Assembly: GCF_019218285.1 (NCBI RefSeq)
Contig: NZ_JAHUZG010000001.1
Location: forward strand, 1,364,001 to 1,428,000
DNA: 64,000 bases
Source of the DNA: Antarctobacter sediminis
GTDB lineage: Bacteria; Pseudomonadota; Alphaproteobacteria; Rhodobacterales; Rhodobacteraceae
Direction: 5' to 3'
Within the stretch, counting starts at the first letter, position 1, and each line of letters starts with the position of its first letter. Positions 62,609-64,000 of the stretch are shown in pieces. Both the position numbers and the translations under genes were made by a program. A model generated the notes under the pieces. That model did not search any database, had not been told where the DNA came from, and was given only the letters and a program-made list of their open reading frames with translations.

Positions 62609-64000
62609 TGATGCCTCCCTCTGCTTGTCTCATGGTCAAACGGATCAGCGCATCCGCCGCAACCGCCCGCGTCGCGGTAGAGATCAACGGGTTGATCTCC
62701 ACCTCTTCGATGTCATCCGCATGCGCCGCGACAAAAGCCTGCACCGCCTGTACGGCCGCCACAATGGCCTCCATCTCCGCGCCCGCGGCCCCGCGATAGC
62801 CCGCCAGCAAGGGCGCGATCTTCAACCGGCCCAACGCGTCGCGCACATCCTGCGCCGTGACCGGCAACAACAACACCTGCGTGTCGTCCAGAATCTCGGT
62901 CCAGACCCCGCCCGCGCCCAGCGTCAGCACAAAACCATGCGCCGGGTCGCGCAATACCCCCAGCAACAATTCCACCACCGCGCCCCCGACCATCTCCTCA
63001 ACAAGATAGCCCGCCGCGTCCATGGCCTCCGCCGCCGCACGGACGGCCTCACCCGTCTCCAGGTTCAGCCGCACCGCGCCCGCCTCGCTCTTGTGAGCAA
63101 AGCCTTCGCCCTTCAGCACCACGGGAAATCCGACCCGCCCCGCAGCCGCACAGGCCTCCAGGGCCGACGACACCCGCTCGAACCCCGGCACCGCCAATCC
63201 CGCCCGCGACAGCGCCGCCTTGGCGACCGCCTCGGGCAGAACACCATCCTGTGCTTCTTCTTGGTCCAAATACTCAATTTCCGACGGCTCAGCTTCCACC
63301 AACACCGGGAGCGGGGCACAGCCGCGGCCCAGAAAGGCCGCCGCCGAAATCGCCTCCTGCGCCGCGGCCATGTCACACAGCGGCACGATCCCACGTGCCA
63401 CCAGCCGTTCGGCCACCACTTCGGGCAGGGTTTCGACGATGCTGGCAAGGATCGCCATCGGCGCCTCCGCCTGCACAGCGGCCACCGCCTCGATCACCAC
63501 GTCCCAATCCTCTGCCGAACAACGGTCAGCGCGGGGGAAATCCAGCACCACCACCCCAAGGCCCAGATCCTCACCCCACATCAACCCGTCGAAACAGGCC
63601 GTGGTCGCGGTCAGGTCACCCCAGATATAGGTGTGGTAATCCAACGGGTTGGCCAGCGCCACCTTGGGGCCCAGCGCCGCCCGCAGCGCCGCCTGCTGTG
63701 CGGGCACCAGCGCAGGGAATTCAATGTCGAACCCCAGCGCCGTATCCGCCATCAGGCTCGCCTCGCCGCCCGAGCACGAGGCCGACACCACCCGGTTCGA
63801 CGCCAATGGCCCTGCCACATGCAGGATCTTGAGGGTCTCCAACAGTGCCGACAGCGACGACACCTGCGCCACGCCGATCCGCCGCAGAAAGGCACGCGCC
63901 CCCGCATCCGACCCGGTCAGCGAGGCTGTGTGCGACACCCCCGCCGCATTTGCCTGTTCCGAGGCCCCCAGCTTCAGCGCCACCACCCGTTTGCCCAGAT
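62598..64000 (-). CDS. ADP-forming acyl-CoA synthetase (acetate-CoA ligase family), 5' end cut off
   Basis: At least 467 aa; the frame stays open through the right edge, where LGKRVVALKLG continues a longer protein, so the true start is outside. The visible part carries the succinyl-CoA-ligase-like domain (NRVVSASCSGGEASLMADTALG, LANPLDYHTYIWG) and, from about position 63300 leftwards, the ATP-grasp domain (LSRAGLAVPGFERV, PVVLKGEGFAHKSEAGAVRL, LLGVLRDPAHGFVLTLGAGG, EVEINPLI). Usual length is about 700. It would activate or release a carboxylate in the pathway shared with BKACE and the two oxidoreductases. Confidence 0.88.
   Translation of the reverse strand, partial: LGKRVVALKLGASEQANAAGVSHTASLTGSDAGARAFLRRIGVAQVSSLSALLETLKILHVAGPLASNRVVSASCSGGEASLMADTALGFDIEFPALVPAQQAALRAALGPKVALANPLDYHTYIWGDLTATTACFDGLMWGEDLGLGVVVLDFPRADRCSAEDWDVVIEAVAAVQAEAPMAILASIVETLPEVVAERLVARGIVPLCDMAAAQEAISAAAFLGRGCAPLPVLVEAEPSEIEYLDQEEAQDGVLPEAVAKAALSRAGLAVPGFERVSSALEACAAAGRVGFPVVLKGEGFAHKSEAGAVRLNLETGEAVRAAAEAMDAAGYLVEEMVGGAVVELLLGVLRDPAHGFVLTLGAGGVWTEILDDTQVLLLPVTAQDVRDALGRLKIAPLLAGYRGAAGAEMEAIVAAVQAVQAFVAAHADDIEEVEINPLISTATRAVAADALIRLTMRQAEGGINAA

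Overview
The window is GC-rich alphaproteobacterial chromosome, most likely from a Roseobacter-group member of the Rhodobacterales. The evidence is the gene neighbourhoods: a his cluster in the order hisB-hisH-hisA-hisF-hisE broken by unrelated genes, ftsY followed by a GNAT gene, an EamA gene and yciB, a type A RNase P RNA, a metR-like/metF pair, and RTX and BI-1 genes. Codon use is even throughout. I see no prophage, insertion sequence, CRISPR array or integrase, so this is core chromosome with a few accessory operons.

Layout. 0-8 kb: end of a BNR/Asp-box protein, a ThDP enzyme, metY, a SIMPL-domain protein, a 1059-aa proline/alanine-rich membrane protein, and an Lrp regulator. 8-19 kb: uvrD-type helicase, a receiver-like protein, an FMN 2-hydroxy acid dehydrogenase, pyruvate carboxylase, DUF2314 and VOC proteins, two identical tRNA-Gly(GCC) genes and a ClpP-like exported protein. 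19-25 kb: the his cluster. 25-33 kb: a zinc peptidase, a CoA-binding protein, DUF2235, an orphan CoxL-like molybdenum hydroxylase subunit, a PLP decarboxylase and its divergent Lrp regulator. 33-41 kb: yciB, EamA, GNAT, ftsY, an AlkB-like hydroxylase, LysR, BI-1, cupin. 41-49 kb: rpmG (L33), rnpB, then mostly minus-strand hydrolases, methyltransferase, SnoaL-like, VOC, phosphatase and DNA glycosylase genes. 49-54 kb: thrS, then a complete bufferin-type RiPP metallophore cluster. 54-64 kb: ArsC/Spx-like protein, cold-shock protein, RTX protein, metR-like/metF, and a four-gene catabolic operon (acyl-CoA synthetase, BKACE, two Gfo/Idh/MocA oxidoreductases) that runs off the right edge.

Most notable system: 51.2-54.2 kb encodes a DUF2282 precursor with a Sec signal and four cysteines, a DUF692 multinuclear non-haem iron oxidase (MNIO), a DUF2063/BufC-type partner and a DoxX membrane protein. 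Known relatives make cysteine-modified periplasmic metal-binding peptides. A GC-rich dispersed repeat sits between the MNIO gene and its partner gene. Two dispersed intergenic repeat families (A: three copies, B: two copies and perhaps a third) and several near-perfect operator-like palindromes are the other non-coding signals.
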